A stretch of 64,000 nt of DNA from assembly GCF_036188265.1 (NCBI RefSeq), contig NZ_CP108093.1:868001-932000 (forward strand). The letters run 5' to 3'. The DNA is from Streptomyces sp. NBC_00247 (GTDB lineage Bacteria; Actinomycetota; Actinomycetes; Streptomycetales; Streptomycetaceae). A model generated the notes under the pieces. That model was not told where the DNA came from, did not search any database, and was given only the letters and a program-made list of their open reading frames with translations. Of this stretch, positions 17,201 through 25,468 are shown piece by piece (position 1 is the stretch's first letter; each line of letters starts with the position of its first letter). Made by a program: the position numbers and the translations under genes.

Positions 17201-18072
17201 GCCACGTGGGTGCCGTGGCCGTTCTTGTCGTCCACCTCCTCGCCGGGGACGAAGCTCTTCGACTCCAGGACGCGGTCCTTGACGTCCGGGTGGTCGGCGT
17301 CGATACCGGTGTCCAGGACCGCGACCTTGATGCCTGTGCCGTCGTACCCCTCCGCCCAGGCGGCGGGGGCGTTGATCTGCGGCACCGATTCGGACAGCTG
17401 GGCCGTCGAACGGCCGTCGAGCCAGAGCTTGGAGATGCCGGCGTCCAGCGAACGGGCCGTCTGTGAACCGGATATGTCGTCCCAGAAAGTGCGGGCGTCC
17501 GCCTTGTCGGCGGTGAGTGCCGCTCCGTGGATCGACTCCAGGGTGCGCGTCTTCCTGGCGCCGTCCGGCGCGACGGGCAGCGAACGCGCCACGGACTGCG
17601 GGTAGGTGGCGATCAGCGGGATTCCGCCGGTCCCCTCGTCGTCGTACCCCATGGCGATCAGTGCGGAGATGTTGAAGAGCCTGCGGTCGAGCTTGCCCGC
17701 GGCGAGGAGGGAGGTGGCCTCGTCGGGCAGGACGTAGAGGTCGTCACCGGCCTGCTGCACGTGGACGCCGCCGGTCGCGCCGTCCGGGCGGTCGACGGTG
17801 ACCGTGCCCTCGTCGCCGGCTCCGACGCCCTGGACGTAGTGCACCACGTCGCCGGTGACGAGGGTGATGTCGTGGCTCTGCGGTTCGGCCGCCTGCCGGG
17901 GGTGCGCGGTCGAGGGCTGGGGGTTCGCCGAGCGGGGGGATGCCGAAGCGGAACCGGCGGCAGGAAGCACGACACCGCTCACGAGCGCGACGGAGGTCGC
18001 CATGAGGAGGAGCGTGCGTCCCTGACGAGCGGGTCTCGCCCGGCCGGAAACGGAGGAGGCTGAAAATGTCAT
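14287..18072 (-). CDS. Secreted subtilisin-family (S8) serine protease, large
   Basis: A 1261-residue exported protease. The signal peptide (hydrophobic core about 20-40, ASA cleavage) is followed by an N-terminal propeptide-like region, then the S8 domain with Asp254 ('VAVLDTGIDADHPD'), His286 ('NGHGTHVAST'), oxyanion Asn383 ('AAGNSYG') and Ser459 ('DGTSMATPHVAG'), so the triad is complete. The remaining ~750 residues are Ig/PA-like strand-rich modules, as in other long Streptomyces S8 proteins. The C-terminus has an 'SLQVSYDDGAKWSTVKL' module. It would digest proteins outside the cell. It lies 68 nt downstream of xdhC on the same strand but after a hairpin, so it probably has its own promoter. 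Confidence 0.9.
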   Translation of the reverse strand: MTFSASSVSGRARPARQGRTLLLMATSVALVSGVVLPAAGSASASPRSANPQPSTAHPRQAAEPQSHDITLVTGDVVHYVQGVGAGDEGTVTVDRPDGATGGVHVQQAGDDLYVLPDEATSLLAAGKLDRRLFNISALIAMGYDDEGTGGIPLIATYPQSVARSLPVAPDGARKTRTLESIHGAALTADKADARTFWDDISGSQTARSLDAGISKLWLDGRSTAQLSESVPQINAPAAWAEGYDGTGIKVAVLDTGIDADHPDVKDRVLESKSFVPGEEVDDKNGHGTHVASTVAGSGAASGGLNKGVAPGAGLLIGKVLGDSGEGADSGIIEAMEWAKAEGADVVSMSLGAPVPDDGSDPMAQAVNALSADGGPLFVIAAGNSYGAGTISAPGSAAEALTVAAVDKQDNRADFSSMGPLINTHGLKPDLSAPGVGINAAASQSVPGMEGMYQSMDGTSMATPHVAGAAAILKQRHPDWSGSRLKDALMSSSRQLDAYTPYEQGTGRVDVKAAVDTTIVATGSVEVADYAWPHDAFDEVARRTLTYTNTGKQDVTLHLATDVDAAAYTLSAPELTVPAGSTAEAVLSIDPSKVDAGTLFSGQVLATDATGATVAHTGFAVSKEEERYDLTIQLRDRAGRPADGQVVFAALEDPNLSVVNVSGSTTLRLPPGNYTAWTALDVDGDRADSKALAFLAAPETILTDGPRTITLDASKAHKISARAPQESETRQLRYDMARTAPSGLVQRDLYQIPLVYDELWAAPTKKVTQGSFSFLTRWRLGEEQIDVTADQTDVPVTVQGGSVVAEDREQKLKSVYAGDGSAAAYKGLGAKGKAVVIDRSDAVAPVDRLANALAAGASALFVVNDGRGVAMETYTDWGTETAIPVVAAQKLAGQALIKAAQRGKTISVDQKKFADYVYDFVDRHDGTIPDRSLAFAPSVRRLAKVENTFYGAKKTLGAGYRYDIPDYGPGVGFEEYEQFPGVRDEWVTPLPGDSFWYENHSVLNADATDTAAEMRSTDLDYTAGHTYKDDWFAPVTSPRLGTGFWGPFRTSYNDMQFNISAWTDSGEGHSGSMPADEYDTTSYAFYQGDTLIKEGAGRAGYAWDLSPEKLPYRLVLDSRRDADTWKSSTRTHSEWSFLSGQLDAGEAGYAQADIPLIQLDFDVDTDLAGDVKAGKKVELGLGAGTQAWLDGAVKATSASLQVSYDDGAKWSTVKLSRTASGQWAATFTPPKKGASSVSLKAHAEGPDGLAVDEEIIRAFGLK

Positions 18073-18093
18073 GGTGTTGATCTACCGGCAAAT

Positions 18094-18133
18094 GGCGGGC
18101 TGCCATGCGGTTTCGCAATGGCAGGAAGCCGCC
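18094..18133 (-). terminator. Imperfect hairpin between xdhC and the protease gene
   Basis: CTGCCAT-GCG pairs with CGC-AATGGCAG with one bulge, and GGCGG/CCGCC pairs extend the stem. It lies just after the xdhC stop (minus strand) and may end the xanthine dehydrogenase transcript; it also overlaps the protease 5' region. Confidence 0.45.
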
Positions 18134-18140
18134 GTGGCGA

Positions 18141-19334
18141 CTAACCGCCAGGCACGGCAAACACGTTCATGGCGGCGAAGTCCATGACTGGGACGCGTGG
18201 CGAGTGTGCGGACCCGTGGTGGATCGGGGTGTGGGCGCCGGTGAGCCGCGCACCGCTGCCGCCGTGCCGCTCGGCGACGATCTCCGCCATGATCGAGAGG
18301 GCGGTCTCCTCCGGCGTGCGGGCCCCGAGGTCCAGCCCGATCGGCGAGTGCAGCATCCCCAACTCGCCCTCAGTGAGCCCCTCTTCGCGCAGTGCCGCCT
18401 CCCGGTCCCGGTGCGTGCGCCGCGACCCCATGGCGCCGACGTACCCGACCGGAAGCCGCAACGCGGCCTTCAGCAGCGGTACGTCGAACTTGGGGTCGTG
18501 GGTGAGGACGCAGAGGACGGTACGCGCGTCGACCTCGGCGGTGGCGAGATAGCGGTGCGGCCAGTCGACAACGATCTCGTCCGCCTCGGGAAAGCGGGCG
18601 GCCGTGGCGAAGACGGGCCGGGCGTCACAGACGGTGACCCGGTAGCCGAGGAACGTCGCCGCGCGGGTCAGGGCGGAGGCGAAGTCGACGGCCCCGAAGA
18701 CGATCATGCGGGGTGGCGGCACGCTCGACTCGACGAACAGGACGACGGGCGGCCCGCACCGCGAGCCGTCCGTCCCGACGGTGACCGGGCCGGTTCGTCC
18801 GCAAGCCAGCATCGCCCGCGCTTCCTCGACGACCGCCCGCTCGAAGGCATCCGTGGATTCTGATTGCCCATCACCCTGCCCCTCAGCGAGGTCACTCGTC
18901 GGCACCGCCACGGCCCGCCCGAGGAATTCGGGGGGGCCCGCGACGACCCGGGCGAGCGCGGTGGACAGCCCGGCCGCCGATGCCGCGAGCGCCGACGCCA
19001 CGACCGGCAGGACGGCGTCGCCGGCCCGGACCGGGGTGACCAGCACCTCGATGGTCCCGCCGCAGGTGAGGCCGACCGCGAAGGCGTCGTCGTCGCTGTA
19101 GCCGAACCGCTCGCGCACGGTGATCCCGTCGTCCAGGGCCTGACGGCACAGTTCGTACACCGCGCCCTCCACGCAGCCGCCCGAGACCGAGCCGACCGCC
19201 TCACCGGCCCGGTCGACGGCGAGGGCGGCGCCCGGCTGTCGAGGTGCGCTCCCGGTGACCCGGACGACCGTGGCGACGGCGAAGTCCCTTCCCTGCACGG
19301 TCCATCGGTGCAGTTCGGCGGCGATGTCCAGCAT
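18141..19334 (-). CDS. xdhC: XdhC family molybdenum-enzyme maturation protein
   Basis: A 397-residue protein. The N-terminal domain carries 'TVVRVTGSAPRQPGAALAV' and 'SVSGGCVEGAVYE' (XdhC/CoxI domain). The C-terminal half has a Rossmann-like region, 'MIVFGAVDFASALTRAATFLG', and 'LPVGYVGAMGSRRTH' (XdhC_C). Family members insert or sulfurate the molybdenum cofactor of xanthine dehydrogenase without being part of the final enzyme. It lies 54 nt after the Mo-subunit gene and is the last gene of the operon. Confidence 0.9.
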   Translation of the reverse strand: MLDIAAELHRWTVQGRDFAVATVVRVTGSAPRQPGAALAVDRAGEAVGSVSGGCVEGAVYELCRQALDDGITVRERFGYSDDDAFAVGLTCGGTIEVLVTPVRAGDAVLPVVASALAASAAGLSTALARVVAGPPEFLGRAVAVPTSDLAEGQGDGQSESTDAFERAVVEEARAMLACGRTGPVTVGTDGSRCGPPVVLFVESSVPPPRMIVFGAVDFASALTRAATFLGYRVTVCDARPVFATAARFPEADEIVVDWPHRYLATAEVDARTVLCVLTHDPKFDVPLLKAALRLPVGYVGAMGSRRTHRDREAALREEGLTEGELGMLHSPIGLDLGARTPEETALSIMAEIVAERHGGSGARLTGAHTPIHHGSAHSPRVPVMDFAAMNVFAVPGG

Positions 19335-19388
19335 GCTTCTCTCCTCTCTTGCGGCGTCGGAACAGGGGTCGTCGCGCCGGGAAACCGG

Positions 19389-21794
19389 TCAGGTACCGGT
19401 GAGGTGCTCGGGGCGCACCGGGGTGCGGTTGAGTTCGAGGCCGGTCGCCGCCCGGATCGCGGCGAGGACGGCGGGGGTGGCCGAGAGGGTGGGGGCCTCG
19501 CCGACGCCCCGGAGACCGTACGGGGCGTTGTGGTCGGCGAGTTCGAGCACGTCGAGGGGGATGGGCGGCGTGTCGAGGATGGTCGGGATCAGGTAGTCGG
19601 TGAAGGACGGGTTGCGGACCCTGGCGGTCTTCGGGTCGACGAGGATCTCCTCCATCACGGCGACGCCGAGCCCCTGGGTGGTGCCGCCCTGGATCTGTCC
19701 GGCGACGGCGAGCGGGTTGAGTGCCTTGCCGACGTCCTGGGCGCAGGCGAGTTCGACCACCTTCACGAGTCCCAGTTCGGTGTCCACCTCCACGACGGCG
19801 CGGTGGGCGGCGAAGGAGTACTGCACGTGGCCGTTGCCCTGGCCGGTGCGGAGGTCGAACGGTTCGGTGGGGCGGTGGCGCCACTCCAGCTCCACCTCGA
19901 CCACCTCGTCCCCCAGGACGTCGGCGAGGCCGGCGAGGGCCTCGCCGCCGTCGGTGACGACCTTGCCGTCTTCCAGGAGCAGTTCGGCGGTGGCCCAAGC
20001 GGGGTGGTACGTACCGAACTTGGCACGCCCCAGTTCCAGCACGCGCTCCCGGACGGCCTCGCAGCTGTTCTTGACCGCGCCCCCGGTGACGTACGTCTGG
20101 CGGGAGGCGGAGGTGGAGCCGGCCGAGCCGACCCGGGTGTCGGCGGGCTGGACGGTGACCTGGCCGACGCCGAGTTCGGTGCGCGCGATCTGGGCGTGCA
20201 CGGTGACGCCGCCCTGTCCGACCTCCGCCATCGCGGTGTGCACGGTCGCGACGGCCTCGCCGTTGATGACCTCCATCCGGACCCGGGCGGTGGAGTAGTC
20301 GTCGAAGCCCTCGGAGAAGCCGACGTTCTTCAGGCCGACCGCGTACCCCACGCCCCGTACGACGCCCTCGCCGTGCGTGGTGTTGGAGAGGCCTCCGGGC
20401 AGTGCGCGCAGGTCGACCGGACCGGCGCCCGACGCCGGGCCCGCGACGAGCCACTGCCGTTCGGGCGGCAACGGGCGGGACTTGACGCGGCGCAGGAGTT
20501 CGGCGACGGGTGCGGGCGAGTCGCAGGGCTGCCCGGTGGGCAGCAGGGTGCCCTGCTCCATCGCGTTGATCCGGCGGAACTCGACCGGGTGGAGCCCGAG
20601 TTCGGCCGCGAGCTTGTCCATCTGCGCCTCGTACGCGAAGCAGGCCTGAACGGCTCCGAAGCCGCGCATCGCCCCGCAGGGAGGGTTGTTGGTGTAGAGG
20701 GCGATCGCCTCGATGTCGACGTCGTCCACGGCGTACGGTCCCACCGAGAGCGAGGCGGCGTTGCCGACGACGGCCGGGGAGGACGAGGCGTAGGCGCCGC
20801 CGTCCAGCACGATGCGGCACTTCACGTGGGTCAGCTTGCCGTCGCGCGTCGCGCCGTGTTCGTAGGTGAGCCTGGCGGGGTGGCGGTGGACGTGTCCGAA
20901 GAAGGACTCGAAGCGGTTGTAGACCATCTTGACGGGCTTGCCGGTGCGCAGCGCGAGCAGGCAGGCGTGGATCTGCATGGACAGGTCCTCGCGGCCTCCG
21001 AAGGCGCCGCCGACTCCGGACAGCGTCATCCGGATCTTCTCCTCCGGGAGGCCCAGGACGGGTGCCATCTGCCCCCGGTCGGAGTGCAGCCACTGGGTGG
21101 CGACGTAGAGGTCCACGCCGCCGTCCTCGGCGGGTACGGCGAGTCCGGACTCGGGGCCGAGGAAGGCCTGGTCCTGCATGCCGAAGACGTAACTGCCGCG
21201 GACGATCACGTCCGCGCGGGCCGCTGCCGCCGCCGCGTCGCCGCGCACGACCGGCTGGCGGTGCACCACGTTGGGGTGCGGGACGTGGGCACTGTGGTGG
21301 TCGTCGCGGCCCTCGTGGAGCAGGACGGCGTCGGGTGCGGTGGCGGACGCCTCGTCGGTGACGACGGGCAGTTCGGCGTAGTCGACGCGGATCTTGGCGG
21401 CGGCGCGGCGGGCTGTCTCGGGGTGATCGGCGGCGACCAGGGCGACCGGTTCGCCGTGGTGGCGGACCCGGCCGTGGGCGAGGGCGGGGGTGTCCTTGAT
21501 CTCCAGGCCGTAGTTCTTCACGGCGGTGGGCAGGTCGTCGTGGGTGAGGACCGCGTACACGCCGGGGGTGGCGAGCGCCTCCGCGACGTCGATGGAGCGG
21601 ATCTCGGCGTGCGCGGTGGTGGAGCGCAGGGTGTGGCCCCAGAGCATGTCCTCGTGCCACATGTCGGAGGAGTAGGCGAACTCCCCCGTGACCTTGAGGG
21701 TGCCGTCGGGGCGGAGGGTGGACTCGCCGATCCCGCCCCGGGTGGGTGAGCCCTGGGTGAGGCCGACCGGGGTGCCGGTGGTCGTCTTCGTCAT
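19389..21794 (-). CDS. Xanthine dehydrogenase-type molybdenum-binding subunit
   Basis: An 801-residue protein of the xanthine oxidase large-subunit family. 'GIGESTLRPDGTLKVTGEFAYSSDM' is the conserved entry and 'GAFGGREDLSMQIHACLLAL' a cofactor-binding region. 'RGFGAVQACFAYEAQMD' and a near-C-terminal 'RGVGEAPTLS' carry the conserved active-site Glu. It oxidises hypoxanthine/xanthine or a related heterocycle in the cytoplasm. The ATG at 21794 overlaps the stop of the iron-sulfur subunit gene (ATGA), so translation is coupled. The divergent PucR regulator supports a purine catabolic role. Confidence 0.92.
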   Translation of the reverse strand: MTKTTTGTPVGLTQGSPTRGGIGESTLRPDGTLKVTGEFAYSSDMWHEDMLWGHTLRSTTAHAEIRSIDVAEALATPGVYAVLTHDDLPTAVKNYGLEIKDTPALAHGRVRHHGEPVALVAADHPETARRAAAKIRVDYAELPVVTDEASATAPDAVLLHEGRDDHHSAHVPHPNVVHRQPVVRGDAAAAAARADVIVRGSYVFGMQDQAFLGPESGLAVPAEDGGVDLYVATQWLHSDRGQMAPVLGLPEEKIRMTLSGVGGAFGGREDLSMQIHACLLALRTGKPVKMVYNRFESFFGHVHRHPARLTYEHGATRDGKLTHVKCRIVLDGGAYASSSPAVVGNAASLSVGPYAVDDVDIEAIALYTNNPPCGAMRGFGAVQACFAYEAQMDKLAAELGLHPVEFRRINAMEQGTLLPTGQPCDSPAPVAELLRRVKSRPLPPERQWLVAGPASGAGPVDLRALPGGLSNTTHGEGVVRGVGYAVGLKNVGFSEGFDDYSTARVRMEVINGEAVATVHTAMAEVGQGGVTVHAQIARTELGVGQVTVQPADTRVGSAGSTSASRQTYVTGGAVKNSCEAVRERVLELGRAKFGTYHPAWATAELLLEDGKVVTDGGEALAGLADVLGDEVVEVELEWRHRPTEPFDLRTGQGNGHVQYSFAAHRAVVEVDTELGLVKVVELACAQDVGKALNPLAVAGQIQGGTTQGLGVAVMEEILVDPKTARVRNPSFTDYLIPTILDTPPIPLDVLELADHNAPYGLRGVGEAPTLSATPAVLAAIRAATGLELNRTPVRPEHLTGT

Positions 21795-22378
21795 GGCCGG
21801 ACCGCCGCTTTGGTGCGGGCGGCGGCGAGGCGTACCGCGTCGAGGATCTTCTCGTAGCCGGTGCAGCGGCAGAGGTTGCCGGAGAGCGCCTCGCGGATGT
21901 CCTGGTCGGACGGGGAGGGTCGCTGTTCGAGCAGTTCGTCGGCGGCGACCAGGAGCCCGGGGGTGCAGAAGCCGCACTGCACGGCTCCGGCGTCGATGAA
22001 TGCCTGCTGGACCGGGGAGAGCGGGGGCCCGTCGGGTCCTGGCGCGGCCTGCCACGCGCGGGCCTCGTCGAGGCCGGTGCCGCAGCCCCGGGCCGCGCAG
22101 CCGCTGCCGGGGTGGGCGTCGGCGCGGTGGCGGGCGTAGTCGGCGAGTCCTTCGACGGTGGTGACCTCGCGGCCCTCGGCCTGTCCGGCGGCGACCAGGC
22201 AGGCGCAGACGGGCACTCCGTCGAGGCGGACGGTGCAGGAGCCGCACTCGCCCTGTTCGCAGGCGTTCTTGGAGCCGGGCAGGCCCATGCGTTCGCGCAG
22301 GACGTACAGGAGGGACTCACCCTCCCAGACGTCGTCCGCCTGCTGTGGCCGGCCGTTGACGGTGAAGTGGACGCGCAT
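21791..22378 (-). CDS. Xanthine dehydrogenase-type 2Fe-2S subunit
   Basis: A 195-residue protein with two iron-sulfur sites. The plant-ferredoxin-type cluster uses Cys40, Cys45, Cys48 and Cys60 ('NACEQGECGSCTV...CAC'). The second, helical domain uses Cys135, Cys138, Cys170 and Cys172 ('QCGFCTPG...NLCRCTGY'). Between the domains an unusual Gly/Cys-containing insertion (about 84-118, with two extra Cys in 'GSGCAARGCGTG') lengthens the linker relative to typical ~160-residue family members. It passes electrons from the Mo subunit to FAD. It begins 2 nt after the FAD gene stop. Confidence 0.92.
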   Translation of the reverse strand: MRVHFTVNGRPQQADDVWEGESLLYVLRERMGLPGSKNACEQGECGSCTVRLDGVPVCACLVAAGQAEGREVTTVEGLADYARHRADAHPGSGCAARGCGTGLDEARAWQAAPGPDGPPLSPVQQAFIDAGAVQCGFCTPGLLVAADELLEQRPSPSDQDIREALSGNLCRCTGYEKILDAVRLAAARTKAAVRP

Positions 22379-22380
22379 GG

Positions 22381-23268
22381 TCAGCGGGCTCCTTCGAGGG
22401 TGCGGCCGGTGCGGTACTGCTCCCAGGTCCAGCCGAGGGTGCGGCGGGCGAGGACGCCGACCGCGTGCCGGCGGTAGCGGGCGGTGCCGCGGACGTCGTC
22501 GATCGGGTTGCAGGCTCCCGAGGCGAGGCCGGCGAATTCGCGGGCGAGGGAGGGGGTGATGATGTCGCCGCTCTCCCAGAAGCCGCCTTCGTCGAGCGCG
22601 GCGTTCAGGAACTCCTCGGCGGCGGTGGCGCGGACCGGGGTGGGCGCGGCGGAGCCGATGCCGGTGCGCACCGTACGGGTCCGGGGGTGCAGGGCGATCG
22701 AGAAGGCGCAGACGGCGATGACCATGGCGTTGCGGGTGCCGACCTTGGAGAACTGCTGGGGGCCGTCCGCCTTCGCGACGTGCACGGCGCGGATGAGTTC
22801 GTCGGGGGCGAGGGCGTTCCGTTTGACGCCGGTGTAGAACGCGTCGATCGGGATCATCCGGGTGCCGCGCACCGACACCGCCTCGACCTCCGCGCCCGCG
22901 GCGAGCAGCGCCGGGTGGGCGTCCCCGGCGGGTGAGGCGGTGCCGAGGTTGCCGCCGACGCCGCCCCGGTTGCGGATCTGGGGGGAGGCGACGGTGTGCG
23001 CGGCGAGGGCCAGTCCGGGCAGCTCGGACCGCAGGTGTTCCATGATCGCGCTGTACGGCACCGAGGCGCCGAGGCGTACGGTCCGCTCGCCGACCTCCCA
23101 CTGGTGGAGCTCGCCGATCCGGCTCAGGTCGAGGAGGTGGTCCGGGCGGCGGTGGTCGAAGTTGATCTCGACCATGACGTCCGTGCCGCCCGCCAGGGGC
23201 ACGGCCGCCGGGTGCTCGGCCTTGGCGGCGAGCGCGTCCTCCCAGGCGGCGGGCCGAAGGAAGTCCAT
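22381..23268 (-). CDS. Xanthine dehydrogenase-type FAD-binding subunit
   Basis: A 295-residue flavoprotein. 'VPLAGGTDVMVEINF' and 'QIRNRGGVGGNLGTASPAGD' are the two FAD-binding motifs of the CO-dehydrogenase/xanthine-dehydrogenase medium subunit. First gene of the operon FAD-FeS-Mo-XdhC. The ATG at 23268 is preceded by a GAAGAGAG site. It transfers electrons to NAD+ or another acceptor. Confidence 0.92.
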   Translation of the reverse strand: MDFLRPAAWEDALAAKAEHPAAVPLAGGTDVMVEINFDHRRPDHLLDLSRIGELHQWEVGERTVRLGASVPYSAIMEHLRSELPGLALAAHTVASPQIRNRGGVGGNLGTASPAGDAHPALLAAGAEVEAVSVRGTRMIPIDAFYTGVKRNALAPDELIRAVHVAKADGPQQFSKVGTRNAMVIAVCAFSIALHPRTRTVRTGIGSAAPTPVRATAAEEFLNAALDEGGFWESGDIITPSLAREFAGLASGACNPIDDVRGTARYRRHAVGVLARRTLGWTWEQYRTGRTLEGAR

Positions 23269-23567
23269 GAGTGGCTCTCTTCTCGATGGGCTGCGCAGGG
23301 TGGAGGGGCCCGCGTGGGGCCGGGGAGCGGTCGCTCTTCATCAGTTGTTGACGCAGGGTGGCCTCCAGTACACAAGCCGTGCTCCAACCGGTGCAGTCAC
23401 CGAAACAATGAAGGAGTTGGCTGGTCTCCTCGCTCGTCTTGTAGATTCGAACGAATGGTGGGGGTCGGAAACCTCACCGCAATTCACAGGACTCCTGGAC
23501 CATCACAAGACTCCTGGACCTTCACCGGGGCCCTGGACCTACGGAAAAACAGATCGGCGGCAACGAG
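23269..23567. promoter_or_regulatory. Divergent xdh / pucR control region with spaced direct repeats
   Basis: CTGGACC occurs three times with exact 19-nt spacing (23495-23501, 23514-23520, 23533-23539), the first two inside identical GACTCCTGGACC copies (23490-23501, 23509-23520). An ATTCG-AA-CGAAT inverted repeat lies at 23445-23456. These are candidate operators for the PucR protein encoded just downstream. The rest of the spacer is AT-richer than its surroundings. Confidence 0.55.
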
Positions 23568-25310
23568 ATGCGGCTGCGCGCACTGCTGGACACGGACGCG
23601 CTGGGGCTGCGGCTGCTCGGCGGCGAGGACGAGCTGGACCGTCCGGTCCGGGGCGTCATGACGACGGACCTGCGCGACCCGAGCCGCTACCTCTCCGGCG
23701 GCGAGCTCGTGCTCACCGGACTGGCCTGGCGCCGTGACGCGGCGGACTCCGAGCCCTTCGTACGGATACTCGCCCAGGCCGGGGTCAGCGCGCTGGCGGC
23801 GGGCGAGGCGGAGCTCGGTCCCATACCCGGCGACCTGGTCGAGGCCTGTCTGCGTCACCGCGTGCCGCTCTTCGCGGTGAACGAGACGGTTGCCTTCGCG
23901 ACGATCACCGAACACGTCGTACGGCAGGTGTCGGGCGAGCGCGCCGGGGATCTGGCCGCCGTCGTGGACCGGCACCGCAGGCTGATGACCTCCGGCCCGG
24001 CGGGCGGCGGTCCCGAGGTCGTGCTGGACCTGCTCGCCGGGGATCTGTCCCTGTCGGCGTGGGTGCTCTCGCCCACCGGACGCCGGATCGCCGACGCAGG
24101 GAAGCCGCTGCCCGGCCCGGTCGCGACGGCTCTCGCGGGCCGTCACCTGGCGGCGGCCAGGACCGGTCGCCGGGGTCCGCACGCGACCTCGGTGGACGGC
24201 ACCACGTACGCGCTCTTCCCGATCCGGAACACCGGCCGGAGCGCCGTGCCCGCCCCGCAGGACTCACGCGGGTCCGCCCTCTCGGAGTGGCTCCTGGCGG
24301 TGGAGGCCGACCCGGGCGACTGGCCCGAGGCCCGGCTGGACCTGCTCCAGGGGGTCACCCAGCTGATCGCCGTCGAGCGCGACCGGCGCGACGCCGCGCG
24401 CACGGTGCGGCGGCGGCTGGCCCAGGAGGTGCTGGAGCTCGTGCAGACCGGCGCCGCCCCGGCCGAGATCGCGGCCCGGCTGCGGGTGGCGGCGCCGGTG
24501 CTGCTGCCCGGCCTCGGTACCGCGCCGCACTGGCAGGTCGTGGTGGCACGGGTGGAGTGGGAGGCGGCCCCGGACGGCGGCTCCCCCGCCCGCAGCGGCG
24601 CGCAGGACCGCGCGGGCGGCCCGGTGGCCCAGGCGCTGCTGGAGGAGATCCTGGTCGATCCGGCGGTCACCGGGCCGGATTCCGCCGACCGGATAGCGGT
24701 GGCGTACACGGAGGACGAGGCCATCGCGCTCGTACCGCTGCCCGCGGTCGCCCCGGCCGGGCAGGCACCCGGCGAGGGGCCGGAGCACGACGGCTCCGTC
24801 CACGGAGCGGGCCCCGTTCTGCGCGCGAGCACCCTGCTGGACGCGGTGCGCGAGCCGCTCTCGGCGGGACTCGCGGACGACGGCCGGCTCACGCTGGGTG
24901 TCAGCGCGGCCGTCCACTCGGCCGAGGGGCTGCACGGTGCGCTGGAGGAGGCCCGGCACGCCCGCCGGGTCGCGGCGGCCCGCCCGGGCCGGGTCTGCGC
25001 GGCGGGCCACGACGAGCTGGCCTCGCACGTACTGCTCCTGCCGTTCGTCCCGGACGACGTGCGGCGGGCCTTCACCGCGCGGCTGCTGGACCCGCTGCGG
25101 AGCTACGACGCACGCCACCGCGCCGAGCTGATCCCGACGCTGGAGGCGTTCCTGGAGTGCGACGGCTCCTGGACCCGCTGCGCGACCCGCCTCCACCTGC
25201 ACGTCAACACGCTGCGCTACCGCGTCGGGCGTATCGAGCAGTTGACGGGTCGCGACCTCGCCCGGCTGGAGGACAAGCTCGATTTCTTCCTCGCCCTGCG
25301 CATGAGCTGA
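23568..25310 (+). CDS. PucR family transcriptional regulator
   Basis: A 580-residue regulator. Residues 1-125 match the PucR N-terminal domain ('LGLRLLGGEDELDRPVRGVM', 'SRYLSGGELVLTGLAWR', 'LVEACLRHRVPLFAVNE'). The C-terminal ~60 residues hold the PucR-type helix-turn-helix ('DGSWTRCATRLHLHVNTLRY' then 'RVGRIEQLTGRDL'). The middle is a GGDEF-like/sensor region. Such proteins regulate purine degradation genes. It diverges from the xanthine dehydrogenase operon, which is the most likely target. Confidence 0.9.
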   Translation: MRLRALLDTDALGLRLLGGEDELDRPVRGVMTTDLRDPSRYLSGGELVLTGLAWRRDAADSEPFVRILAQAGVSALAAGEAELGPIPGDLVEACLRHRVPLFAVNETVAFATITEHVVRQVSGERAGDLAAVVDRHRRLMTSGPAGGGPEVVLDLLAGDLSLSAWVLSPTGRRIADAGKPLPGPVATALAGRHLAAARTGRRGPHATSVDGTTYALFPIRNTGRSAVPAPQDSRGSALSEWLLAVEADPGDWPEARLDLLQGVTQLIAVERDRRDAARTVRRRLAQEVLELVQTGAAPAEIAARLRVAAPVLLPGLGTAPHWQVVVARVEWEAAPDGGSPARSGAQDRAGGPVAQALLEEILVDPAVTGPDSADRIAVAYTEDEAIALVPLPAVAPAGQAPGEGPEHDGSVHGAGPVLRASTLLDAVREPLSAGLADDGRLTLGVSAAVHSAEGLHGALEEARHARRVAAARPGRVCAAGHDELASHVLLLPFVPDDVRRAFTARLLDPLRSYDARHRAELIPTLEAFLECDGSWTRCATRLHLHVNTLRYRVGRIEQLTGRDLARLEDKLDFFLALRMS

Positions 25311-25361
25311 CCTTCCTCGTCCGGCCGGGCACCGCCCGGGCGCGACAAGGCCGACACCCGT

Positions 25362-25379
25362 TTGTGAAATCTTTCACCT
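25362..25379. promoter_or_regulatory. Rex-operator-like palindrome
   Basis: TTGTGAAATCTTTCACCT contains GTGAAA-TC-TTTCAC. It resembles the Streptomyces Rex operator form TTGTGAA-N4-TTCACAA, matching all but the last two positions outside the spacer. It lies 90 nt upstream of the TPR gene start. Binding is not proven. Confidence 0.45.
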
Positions 25380-25468
25380 GAACCTGGCCCGCCCTCTTGG
25401 CCGGGCTGCCGATCCGTGCTGAGATGCGCCCACACTCAACAGCTCAATGGCGCGCTCGGGGAGGCAAT

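Noticed and set aside
14209..17466. 1085-residue plus-strand frame opposite the S8 protease
   Set aside because: The opposite strand carries an intact catalytic triad; this frame is Gly/Val/Arg-rich with no motifs.
18864..21749. 961-residue plus-strand frame opposite the Mo subunit
   Set aside because: Shadow of xanthine dehydrogenase, no recognisable domain.
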